Shown piece by piece: positions 1-6,940 of a DNA stretch of 8,979 nucleotides. The stretch's first letter is position 1. The number at the start of each line of letters is the position of its first letter. Under the pieces are notes generated by a model. The model made no database searches, was not told the origin of the DNA, and worked only from the letters and a program-made list of their open reading frames with translations. Made by a program: the position numbers and the translations under genes. This DNA comes from an uncultured Lachnospiraceae bacterium (GTDB lineage Bacteria; Bacillota; Clostridia; Lachnospirales; Lachnospiraceae), in NCBI GenBank assembly GCA_934351765.1, contig CAKRJM010000087.1, positions 1 through 8,979 on the forward strand, in the 5' to 3' direction.

Positions 1-1
1 G

Positions 2-1489
2 TATAAGCGTGTTTATCCGTATTCGACCCTGGCCTGTGACCTGATCGGTTTTGCATCGGAGGACGGGGCTTCGGGAAGCTATGGGATCGAGCAGTACTAT
101 AATGATGATCTGGCCGGAATCCCCGGACGGAAGTACGGTTCCATCAACGAGGATTCCAATGCGGAGACGGTGACACGAGACGCGGTGGACGGCAACACGG
201 TGGTTTCAACCATTGATGTGAACCTTCAGTCCATTGTGGAGAATCAGATCAAGCTGTTCAATGAGAAGATCGGATCGAAAAATACGGCAGTGGTGGTTAT
301 GAATCCCAACAATGCCGAGGTTCTTGCCATGGCGTCCTACCCGTATTATGACCTCAACGATCCTTCTGATCTTTCGATAAGCGGGTATTTTACGGAAGAG
401 CAGATGAATGCCATGACCGATGATGAGCGGATGGAGACTCTGAATGAGATCTGGAAAAACTATGTGACCCAGACTACCTATGAGCCCGGTTCTACGGCAA
501 AGCCTTTGACCATTGCAGCGGGGCTGGAATCCGGAAAGCTGTCCACAGCGGACAGCTATCTGTGTGACGGCGGCTGGGATATCCCCAATGGAGGCGGACG
601 GATCAACTGCCACAATCATGCCGGCCATGGGGTACTGGATGTGAAGGGAGCTATCGTGGAGTCCTGCAACGATGCCTTGATGCAGATCGGCTGGCAGATG
701 GGAGCGGAAACCTTCTGTAGTTATCAGCCTGTTTTCGGCCTCGGTGAGCGGACCGGGATCGATCTTCCAGGTGAGGAATATGGTATTTTACAGAGCGCGG
801 AAAATATGAGCGAGGTCGACCTGGCTACCAATTCGTTCGGACAGAACTTTAATGTCACGATGATCCAGATTGCGGCAGCCTATTGTTCCCTGATCAACGG
901 TGGGGAATATTATACGCCGAGAGTGGTAAAAGAAGTGTTGAGCGCCGATGGCTCGGTGGTGGAGACCAATGAAAAAACGCTGGTGCGGGAGACCATCAGT
1001 GAAAGTACCTCCGAGTTCCTGAGGGATGCCATGCTTGCCATGGTAGATAACCAGTCCTCCTGGTCGGCGGCAGTTCCCGGTTACAAGATCGGCGGCAAGA
1101 CCGGAACAGCGCAGAAGCAGCCGCGAAGTGAAAATAAGTACATTGTATCCTTCTGTACCTTTGTACCGACGGATAATCCCCAGTATTTCATGATGGTGCT
1201 GATTGATGAACCCAATGTGCCGGATCAGTCCACCGGCGGTCATGCCACGACCCTTACCCATGATCTGTGGGTGGATATGCTTCCTTATCTGAATCTTTAT
1301 CCGGACCGGACGGACGGAGCGGAGGAGACGGAAGCGCTTCCTGCGGAGTCTCCGCTCCAGAAACCGATCGAGAATCCGGTGGCGCCGGAGAGTGAAGCGG
1401 CAGCTGCTGTTCCAACGCAAGAAGCCGGACAGGAGAATGGAGATCCGGATTCTTATGCCAATGGAATTTTCCAGGGACAGGAGGAATAA
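2..1489 (+). CDS. Class B penicillin-binding protein (FtsI/SpoVD-like transpeptidase), 5' partial
   Basis: This is a peptidoglycan D,D-transpeptidase that cross-links septal or spore wall peptides outside the membrane. The frame is open from base 2, so the gene starts upstream; by alignment with the next gene about 145 N-terminal residues (membrane anchor and start of the pedestal domain) are missing, and the internal ATG at 170 is not the start. Of 495 visible residues, about 1-75 are pedestal and 80-425 the transpeptidase. All three active-site motifs are present: STAK with the nucleophile serine at 491-493, SCN at 662-670, and KTG at 1097-1105. The last ~60 residues are a Pro/Glu/Ala-rich tail ending in GIFQGQEE; no PASTA domain is seen. 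Cysteines sit at +24, +39 and +58 from the serine. It ends in TAA, 28 bases before a second homologous PBP. The division or sporulation role cannot be decided from sequence, so no symbol is given. Confidence 0.93.
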   Translation, partial: YKRVYPYSTLACDLIGFASEDGASGSYGIEQYYNDDLAGIPGRKYGSINEDSNAETVTRDAVDGNTVVSTIDVNLQSIVENQIKLFNEKIGSKNTAVVVMNPNNAEVLAMASYPYYDLNDPSDLSISGYFTEEQMNAMTDDERMETLNEIWKNYVTQTTYEPGSTAKPLTIAAGLESGKLSTADSYLCDGGWDIPNGGGRINCHNHAGHGVLDVKGAIVESCNDALMQIGWQMGAETFCSYQPVFGLGERTGIDLPGEEYGILQSAENMSEVDLATNSFGQNFNVTMIQIAAAYCSLINGGEYYTPRVVKEVLSADGSVVETNEKTLVRETISESTSEFLRDAMLAMVDNQSSWSAAVPGYKIGGKTGTAQKQPRSENKYIVSFCTFVPTDNPQYFMMVLIDEPNVPDQSTGGHATTLTHDLWVDMLPYLNLYPDRTDGAEETEALPAESPLQKPIENPVAPESEAAAAVPTQEAGQENGDPDSYANGIFQGQEE

Positions 1490-1507
1490 GCTGTACTAAA
1501 AGCACCC

Positions 1508-1514
1508 GGAGGAG
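1508..1514 (+). promoter_or_regulatory. Ribosome binding site of second PBP
   Basis: GGAGGAG lies a few bases before the ATG at 1518 and supports that start. There is no promoter-like sequence in the 28-base gap, so both PBP genes are probably on one message. Confidence 0.8.
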
Positions 1515-1517
1515 AGC

Positions 1518-3314
1518 ATGACACCAAACAGCACGTATCATCGGCTGAAACTTCTGATCGTGTTTCTGTTTATTCTGGCGGGGTTCGGGATCCTGATGGG
1601 CAGGCTGGGTTATCTGATGGTATTCCGGTCTGCTCATTATACAGCTCTGGCAAAAGAGCTTCATGAGCGGGAACGATCCATAAAGGCGGCGCGTGGACGG
1701 ATCTGCGACCGGAATGGCGTGGTGATCGCGGATAACCGGACGGTCTGCACCGTTTCCGTGATTCACAGCCAGATCACCGATGCCGATGCAGTTACGGCAG
1801 CAGTCAGTGAGAAGCTGGGACTTTCGGAAGAGAAAGTCCGGAAAAAGGTGGAGAAGGTAAGCTCCAGGGAGATCTTGAAATCCAATGTGGAAAAACAGGT
1901 GGGGGATGAGATCCGTGCCTGTGATCTGGACGGAGTAAAAGTGGACGAGGATTATAAGCGGTATTATCCTTACGGAACGCTGGCGTCCAGAGTCCTGGGA
2001 TTCACCGGCGGCGACAACCAGGGGATCATCGGCCTGGAGATTCAGTATGAAGAAATCTTAAAGGGTGTCAACGGGACGATCCTGACACTGACGGACGCCA
2101 GGGGTGTTGAGCTGGATGCAGAGGCGGAATCCCGAAGGGAGCCGGTAAACGGCGCGGATTTATATTTGACGCTGGATGTCAATATTCAGAAATATGCCGA
2201 GCAGGCAGCTGAAAAGGTATTGCTCCAGAAACAGGCAAAAAAGGTTTCCATGATCGTCATGGATCCGAGAAACGGGGAGATCCTGGCCATGGTCAATGTG
2301 CCGGAGTTTGATCTCAACGATCCCTTTACGCTGACAGCGGCTTATGAAACAGAACCGGAGACGCAGAGCATGACGGAATCTGAAGCTTCGGAGGGAACTG
2401 CCGGGAAGACGAATTCCGAAACACAGTACCGGGATCAGTTAAATGCCATGTGGCGTAATGCCTGCATCAATGATACATACGAGCCGGGGTCAACCTTTAA
2501 AATCATCACGGCGGCGGCCGGGCTGGAGGAGGGTGTCGTAAGCCTGTCGGATTCCTTTTACTGCCCAGGGTATAAGATTGTCGAGGACCGGCGGATCCAC
2601 TGTCATAAGGTGACCGGACACGGAGCAGAAAACTTTCTTCAGGGAACCATGAATTCCTGCAATCCGGTATTTATGGAAGTGGGGCTGAGGCTTGGAAGCT
2701 CAGGTATGTGCCGCTATTTTAAGCAGTTCGGGCTCCTTGGACGGACAGGAGTGGATCTCCCCGGGGAGGCGTCTACCATCATGCATCGGGAGGAAAACAT
2801 GGGCGAGGTGGAGCTGGCAACGGTTTCCTTCGGCCAGTCCTTTCAGATCACGCCTCTGCAGCTTATTACCACAGCGGCCTCTATTGTGAACGGCGGAAAC
2901 CGGGTGATCCCTCATCTGGCAGGAGAGATCCGTCGGGATGGCGGAAATGCGGTGGAGAAGCTTTCCTGGGAAGGCCGGGGAAGGATTTTGTCGGAAGAAA
3001 CCAGTGAAACCATGCGTTATCTGCTGGAGCAGGTGGTGGCGGAGGGAACCGGCCACCGGGCTTATCTGGAAGGCTTTCGGATCGGCGGAAAAACGGCAAC
3101 CTCCGAAAAGCTTCCGCGGAGTGAGAATAAGTATATTTCCTCATTTCTGGGCTTTGCTCCGGCTGAGGATCCGAGCGTTATGGCACTGATCACCATCGAC
3201 GAGCCGCAGGGGATCTATTACGGAGGAACCATTGCCGCTCCGGCAGTGGCTGAGGTGTTCGATATGATCCTGCCCTATCTTGGCATCGAGGTGGCTGAAA
3301 GTCCGGAGGAATAG
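1518..3314 (+). CDS. Class B penicillin-binding protein (FtsI/SpoVD family), complete
   Basis: A second D,D-transpeptidase of 598 residues, anchored in the membrane with the catalytic part outside. Residues ~12-35 form one uncleaved transmembrane helix. RGRICDRNG at 59-67 is the conserved class B pedestal motif. The transpeptidase spans ~240-590, with STFK (nucleophile Ser325) and SCN (380-382). The third motif reads K525-T526-A527 where the family norm is KTG. An acidic Ser/Thr/Glu-rich insert at ~275-304 sits just before the catalytic serine. Cysteines at 349, 362 and 381 match the spacing in the upstream PBP. There is no PASTA domain, unlike Bacillus SpoVD. It aligns throughout with the upstream gene (for example YKRYYPYGTLA against YKRVYPYSTLA), so the two are tandem paralogues. 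The start is fixed by the GGAGGAG site; it ends in TAG. FtsI-type division or SpoVD-type cortex function are both possible. Confidence 0.95.
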   Translation: MTPNSTYHRLKLLIVFLFILAGFGILMGRLGYLMVFRSAHYTALAKELHERERSIKAARGRICDRNGVVIADNRTVCTVSVIHSQITDADAVTAAVSEKLGLSEEKVRKKVEKVSSREILKSNVEKQVGDEIRACDLDGVKVDEDYKRYYPYGTLASRVLGFTGGDNQGIIGLEIQYEEILKGVNGTILTLTDARGVELDAEAESRREPVNGADLYLTLDVNIQKYAEQAAEKVLLQKQAKKVSMIVMDPRNGEILAMVNVPEFDLNDPFTLTAAYETEPETQSMTESEASEGTAGKTNSETQYRDQLNAMWRNACINDTYEPGSTFKIITAAAGLEEGVVSLSDSFYCPGYKIVEDRRIHCHKVTGHGAENFLQGTMNSCNPVFMEVGLRLGSSGMCRYFKQFGLLGRTGVDLPGEASTIMHREENMGEVELATVSFGQSFQITPLQLITTAASIVNGGNRVIPHLAGEIRRDGGNAVEKLSWEGRGRILSEETSETMRYLLEQVVAEGTGHRAYLEGFRIGGKTATSEKLPRSENKYISSFLGFAPAEDPSVMALITIDEPQGIYYGGTIAAPAVAEVFDMILPYLGIEVAESPEE

Positions 3315-3346
3315 AAGGTGCCGGAAATAGTCTGAACCTTCAGAGG

Positions 3347-3375
3347 TTGATTCTTCCGCGGAAAAGAATTATACT
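3347..3375 (+). promoter_or_regulatory. Predicted sigma-A promoter for mraY
   Basis: TTGATT (3347-3352) and TATACT (3370-3375) are separated by 17 bases, a near-consensus vegetative promoter. Transcription would start near 3382 and give a leader of about 50 bases. It lies in the only sizeable gap between the PBPs and mraY, so mraY-murD-ftsW-ftsQ can probably be transcribed independently of the upstream genes. Predicted from sequence only. Confidence 0.7.
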
Positions 3376-3421
3376 GTAACAGTTAGGAAAATGTGGAGAG
3401 GTGTGCCTCTCAGGAAAATAC

Positions 3422-3426
3422 AGGAG
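3422..3426 (+). promoter_or_regulatory. Ribosome binding site of mraY
   Basis: AGGAG ends 7 bases before the ATG at 3434. It decides the start: the frame is open further back to a GTG at 3401, but that codon would add 11 residues with no family support. Confidence 0.8.
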
Positions 3427-3433
3427 TGTTCAT

Positions 3434-4390
3434 ATGAAGTATGCAGCGATCATCGCAGTGCTGGTATCCTTTGCCATCAGTGCAGTTTTATGTCCCATTC
3501 TGATCCCGTTTTTAAAGCGTCTGAAATTCGGCCAGACGATCCGTGAGGAGGGCCCGAAGGCGCATGCCAAGAAAAACGGAACGCCGACCATGGGAGGCCT
3601 GGCGATCCTGATCGGTATTGCCGTCACCAGTCTGTTTTTTGTGAAGGATTATCCGAAAATCATTCCGGTTCTGTTTACAACGGTCGGTTTTGGCCTGGTG
3701 GGACTTCTGGATGATTTCATCAAGGTGGTATTAAAGCGGTCAGAGGGCTTAAAGCCGCTTCAGAAGCTGGGCTGCCAGCTGATCATCGCCGGGATCCTAT
3801 GTTATTATCTGATGACCTCTGATGCGGTATCGACAGCCATGATCATTCCGTTTACCGGCGGAAAAACGCTGGAGCTCGGCTGGTTTTTCATTCCGGCATT
3901 CTTTGTGATCGTTCTGGGAACCGATAACGGGGTCAATTTGACGGATGGCCTGGATGGCTTATGCACCAGCGTAACGATCCTGGTGGCCGTGTTCTTTACC
4001 GTGGTATCCATGGGAGAGGGCCATGCCATTGAACCCATTACCGGCGCTGTTGTGGGAAGCCTTCTCGGATTTCTGCTGTTCAATGCATATCCGGCAAAGG
4101 TATTTATGGGAGATACCGGATCCCTGGCGCTGGGAGGCTTTGTCGTATCTTCAGCATTTATGCTGCAGCTTCCGATTTTTATCCTGCTGTTTGGATTTAT
4201 TTATTTTGCGGAGACCGTATCGGTCATGCTTCAGGTGACTTATTTTAAGGCAACCCATGGAAAGCGTCTCTTCCGTATGACGCCGATCCATCATCATTTT
4301 GAGCTGGGCGGCTGGTCGGAGACCAGGATCGTGACGGTGTTCTCAGCAGTGACGGCGATCCTTTGTCTGATCGCTTATATGGCAATGTAA
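3434..4390 (+). CDS. mraY: Phospho-N-acetylmuramoyl-pentapeptide transferase MraY
   Basis: MraY moves phospho-MurNAc-pentapeptide from UDP to undecaprenyl phosphate in the inner leaflet, giving lipid I, the first membrane step of peptidoglycan synthesis. The 318 residues match the family's usual length of about 320, and the chain is a run of about ten hydrophobic helices. Conserved motifs are in order: HAKKNGTPTMGG (44-55), the paired aspartates D93-D94 in GLLDDF, NLTDGLDGL (168-176), KVFMGDTGSLALGG with the catalytic-site D227, and RMTPIHHHFELGGWSE with the histidine triad at 286-288. All residues expected for Mg2+ and nucleotide binding are present, so the enzyme looks functional. It has its own predicted promoter. 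murD follows after 20 bases, supporting a shared transcript. It ends in TAA. Confidence 0.98.
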   Translation: MKYAAIIAVLVSFAISAVLCPILIPFLKRLKFGQTIREEGPKAHAKKNGTPTMGGLAILIGIAVTSLFFVKDYPKIIPVLFTTVGFGLVGLLDDFIKVVLKRSEGLKPLQKLGCQLIIAGILCYYLMTSDAVSTAMIIPFTGGKTLELGWFFIPAFFVIVLGTDNGVNLTDGLDGLCTSVTILVAVFFTVVSMGEGHAIEPITGAVVGSLLGFLLFNAYPAKVFMGDTGSLALGGFVVSSAFMLQLPIFILLFGFIYFAETVSVMLQVTYFKATHGKRLFRMTPIHHHFELGGWSETRIVTVFSAVTAILCLIAYMAM

Positions 4391-4399
4391 GGGAAAGGA
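4391..4399 (+). promoter_or_regulatory. Ribosome binding site of murD
   Basis: GGGAAAGGA lies directly after the mraY stop and 11 bases before the ATG at 4411. The spacing is slightly long, but this is the only purine-rich site. It favours 4411 over an in-frame ATG at 4363, which lies inside mraY. Confidence 0.6.
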
Positions 4400-4410
4400 A
4401 TGACAAAATC

Positions 4411-5763
4411 ATGAACGAAGAACGAACGAAAATACTGGTTGCCGGCGGCGGAATCAGTGGGGTCGGAGCAGCAAAAATGCTTCTGGATACTGGAAAAGGA
4501 GTGATCCTTTATGACGGAAATGAAACGCTGTCGAAAGAAAACCTGGAAAAACAGCTTCCCGGTGCGGAAATCGTACTGGGAGAGCTGACCGATGAGATCC
4601 TTTCGGAAACGGAGGCTTGTGTTATCAGCCCCGGAATTCCGCTTCGGGCGCCGTTTGTGAAGAAGATCCAGGCGGCCGGAATCCCCATCTGGAGCGAGAT
4701 CGAGGCTGCGTTCCGTCATGCAAAGGGACGGCTGGCAGCCATTACCGGAACAAACGGAAAGACAACGACTACGGCGCTGACCGGAAAGATTTTTGGAAAC
4801 TATTACAAGAGCAGCTTTGTGGTAGGAAATATCGGAACTGCTTATACGGCAAAAGCACTGGAGACCACCGGGGAATCGGTGACGGTGGCAGAGGTGTCCA
4901 GCTTCCAGCTGGAAACCATCGATACGTTCCACCCGCAGGTGAGTGCCATTTTGAATCTGACACCGGATCATCTGGACCGCCATGGCTCCATGGAGGAATA
5001 TGTGCGGGTCAAGGAGCTGATCACAAAGAATCAGACCGGGGAAGACACCTGTGTACTCAATTATGAAGATCCGCTTCTTCGGGAATTCGGGAAATCACTT
5101 CGTCCAAGGGTTGTGTATTTCAGCAGCAGGGAGCGCGTCCCCGGAGGGATCTGGCTGGATGGCGATCAGATCATCAGCGAGCTTCACGGAGAGCCGGAGG
5201 AGGTTGTAAAGACCGGAGAACTTCAGATCCTCGGACTTCACAATTATGAAAATGCCATGGCCGCGGCCGCGGTTGCGGATGCCATGGGCGTGCCCATGGA
5301 GGTGATCCGGAAGACACTTCGGGAGTTTACCGCGGTAGAGCATCGGATCGAGTTCGTTGTGGAGCGGGACGGCGTTGCGTATTACAACGATTCCAAGGGA
5401 ACGAATCCTGATGCGGCCATTAAAGGAATCTGCGCCATGGTGCGGCCCACGGTTTTAATCGCCGGCGGCTATGACAAGGGCTCCGATTATACCGAATGGC
5501 TGGAGGCTTGTCGGGGAAAGATGAAGAAGCTGATCCTTCTCGGACAGACGGCTGAAAAGATTGCCGAGGAAGCGAGAAGCCTGGGATACGGAGATTGTTT
5601 AAGCTTTGCCGATTCCATGGAAGATGCCATGGCGCAGGCGGCGCAGGCGGCAGTTCCCGGTGATGCGGTGCTTCTTTCTCCGGCGTGTGCAAGCTGGGGC
5701 ATGTTTAAGAATTATGAGGAACGGGGCAGGATCTTTAAGGAACTGGCACGGAAACGGAACTAA
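4411..5763 (+). CDS. murD: UDP-N-acetylmuramoyl-L-alanine--D-glutamate ligase MurD
   Basis: A cytoplasmic Mur ligase that adds D-glutamate to UDP-MurNAc-L-Ala using ATP. The chosen start gives 450 residues, the usual MurD length. The N-terminal UDP-binding domain carries GGGISGVGAA (12-21). The central ATPase domain has the P-loop GTNGKTT (113-119), EVSSFQL (161-167) and NLTPDHLDRHG (182-192); the lysine expected to be carbamylated is probably K201, by position only. HNYEN (277-281) and EHRIE (310-314) mark the passage to the C-terminal domain, which holds NDSKGTN (326-332), DKGSDY (355-360) and SPACASWGMF (423-432). The last motif has Gly430 where an Asp is common in MurD proteins, possibly a lineage variant. 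MurD rather than another Mur ligase is supported by length, the SPACAS motif and the place between mraY and ftsW. ftsW starts 17 bases on. Confidence 0.97.
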   Translation: MNEERTKILVAGGGISGVGAAKMLLDTGKGVILYDGNETLSKENLEKQLPGAEIVLGELTDEILSETEACVISPGIPLRAPFVKKIQAAGIPIWSEIEAAFRHAKGRLAAITGTNGKTTTTALTGKIFGNYYKSSFVVGNIGTAYTAKALETTGESVTVAEVSSFQLETIDTFHPQVSAILNLTPDHLDRHGSMEEYVRVKELITKNQTGEDTCVLNYEDPLLREFGKSLRPRVVYFSSRERVPGGIWLDGDQIISELHGEPEEVVKTGELQILGLHNYENAMAAAAVADAMGVPMEVIRKTLREFTAVEHRIEFVVERDGVAYYNDSKGTNPDAAIKGICAMVRPTVLIAGGYDKGSDYTEWLEACRGKMKKLILLGQTAEKIAEEARSLGYGDCLSFADSMEDAMAQAAQAAVPGDAVLLSPACASWGMFKNYEERGRIFKELARKRN

Positions 5764-5780
5764 AAAGTTGGAGAGCGGTT

Positions 5781-6935
5781 ATGGCAGACAGGAAACAGAG
5801 AAAAGAAAAGCGGGAGCGCTATTATGATTACAGTCTTCTGGCGGTGATCATTTTCTTGTGCTGCTTCGGACTCATCATGGTATACAGCTCCAGCTCCTAT
5901 GCGGCACAGTTAAAAACAGGAGATTCCCTGTTTTATTTAAAGAAACAGGGATTTGCCCTGATCATCGGATTTCTTGTGATGTTTGCCGTCTCCAAGATCG
6001 ATTATCACCGGTTTGGAAAGCTGGCGGTGTTAGCCTATGCTCTGGCGATTGTTCTGATGATCGCAGTAAATTTTACCCCTCTCGGAATTGCCTATAACGG
6101 AAAAAAACGGTGGTTTGGATTCGGAAGCACCTCTTTGTTCCAGGCGGCGGAGGCGGTTAAGGTAGCACTGATTTTATCTACATCGTCCCTGATCAACCGG
6201 TTTTCCAAAAAGATCGATCTGTGGAGGACCATGATCCTGATCGTTGCAGTCCAGGCTCCGTCGATCCTTCTGGTTACCATGAATAATTTAAGCTCCGGTA
6301 TTATCTTGACAGGTATCGTGTTTGTCATGCTGTTTGTGGCAAGCCGGAAAAAGCTTCGGTTTTTCCTGGCTGCGGCAGCCGTGATCGGACTGATCATTCT
6401 GGCGAGGGTATTTGTTGATGTACTGATCGAGCATGGAATTATGCATGATTATCAGCTGGAACGAATCCTGGTATGGAAAAATCCTTCCGCTTATGCGCTG
6501 GAGGGCGGTCATCAGGTGCTTCAGGGATTATATGCCATAGGCTCCGGCGGAATCTTCGGAAAAGGGCTGGGCGCCAGCATGCAGAAGCTGGGATTTGTGC
6601 CGGAGGCGCAGAACGATATGATCTTTTCCATCATCTGTGAGGAACTGGGATTGTTTGGGGCTGTCTGTGTGATCCTTCTGTTTCTGTTTATGATCTGGCG
6701 GTTTGTGGTCATAGCAAACAATGCACCGGATCTGTTTGGAGCCCTCCTGGTGGTCGGTGTCATGGCTCATATCGCTCTTCAGGTGATTTTGAATATTGCG
6801 GTAGTAACAAATACCATTCCCAATACCGGGATCACACTTCCGTTTATCAGCTACGGAGGAACCTCGGTAGTGTTCCTGATGATGGAGATGGGAGCTGCTC
6901 TCAGTGTCTCCAATGCCATTCGGTTTAAACGGTGA
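5781..6935 (+). CDS. ftsW: Septal peptidoglycan glycosyltransferase FtsW (SEDS family)
   Basis: A polytopic membrane enzyme of the SEDS family that polymerises lipid II into glycan strands and works with a class B PBP at the septum. It has 384 residues, a positively charged cytoplasmic N-terminus (RKQRKEKRER), and about ten hydrophobic segments beginning at ~17. The motif PEAQNDMIFSIICEELG carries D279, aligned with the essential Asp of FtsW and RodA. The C-terminal signature NTGITLPFISYGGTS (348-362) is intact. The usual QPSE motif reads Q121-A-A-E124, keeping the Gln and Glu. The ATG at 5781 has GGAG at 5770-5773. The TGA stop abuts ftsQ, indicating translational coupling. FtsW is preferred over RodA because of the dcw context; a SpoVE-like sporulation role cannot be excluded since SpoVE is the same family. 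Confidence 0.95.
   Translation: MADRKQRKEKRERYYDYSLLAVIIFLCCFGLIMVYSSSSYAAQLKTGDSLFYLKKQGFALIIGFLVMFAVSKIDYHRFGKLAVLAYALAIVLMIAVNFTPLGIAYNGKKRWFGFGSTSLFQAAEAVKVALILSTSSLINRFSKKIDLWRTMILIVAVQAPSILLVTMNNLSSGIILTGIVFVMLFVASRKKLRFFLAAAAVIGLIILARVFVDVLIEHGIMHDYQLERILVWKNPSAYALEGGHQVLQGLYAIGSGGIFGKGLGASMQKLGFVPEAQNDMIFSIICEELGLFGAVCVILLFLFMIWRFVVIANNAPDLFGALLVVGVMAHIALQVILNIAVVTNTIPNTGITLPFISYGGTSVVFLMMEMGAALSVSNAIRFKR
6931..6935 (+). promoter_or_regulatory. Ribosome binding site of ftsQ, overlapping the ftsW stop
   Basis: GGTGA matches the 3' part of the Shine-Dalgarno consensus and ends 5 bases before the ATG at 6941. It contains the ftsW stop codon. It favours ATG 6941 over the GTG at 6932, which overlaps the stop and has no upstream purine tract. 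Confidence 0.5.
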
Positions 6936-6940
6936 GTGCC

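Noticed and set aside
788..1420. Long open frame on the minus strand opposite the first PBP
   Set aside because: Its product is Arg/His-rich with no recognisable motif and it mirrors codon bias of the + strand gene, which has all catalytic motifs.
3335..3348. Hairpin AACCT-TCAG-AGGTT after the second PBP, as a terminator
   Set aside because: Only five base pairs, no following U-run, and its right arm overlaps the -35 of the mraY promoter.
3401..3433. Upstream GTG start for mraY
   Set aside because: The 11 extra residues are not MraY-like and AGGAG at 3422-3426 would lie inside the coding region; ATG 3434 is correctly spaced.
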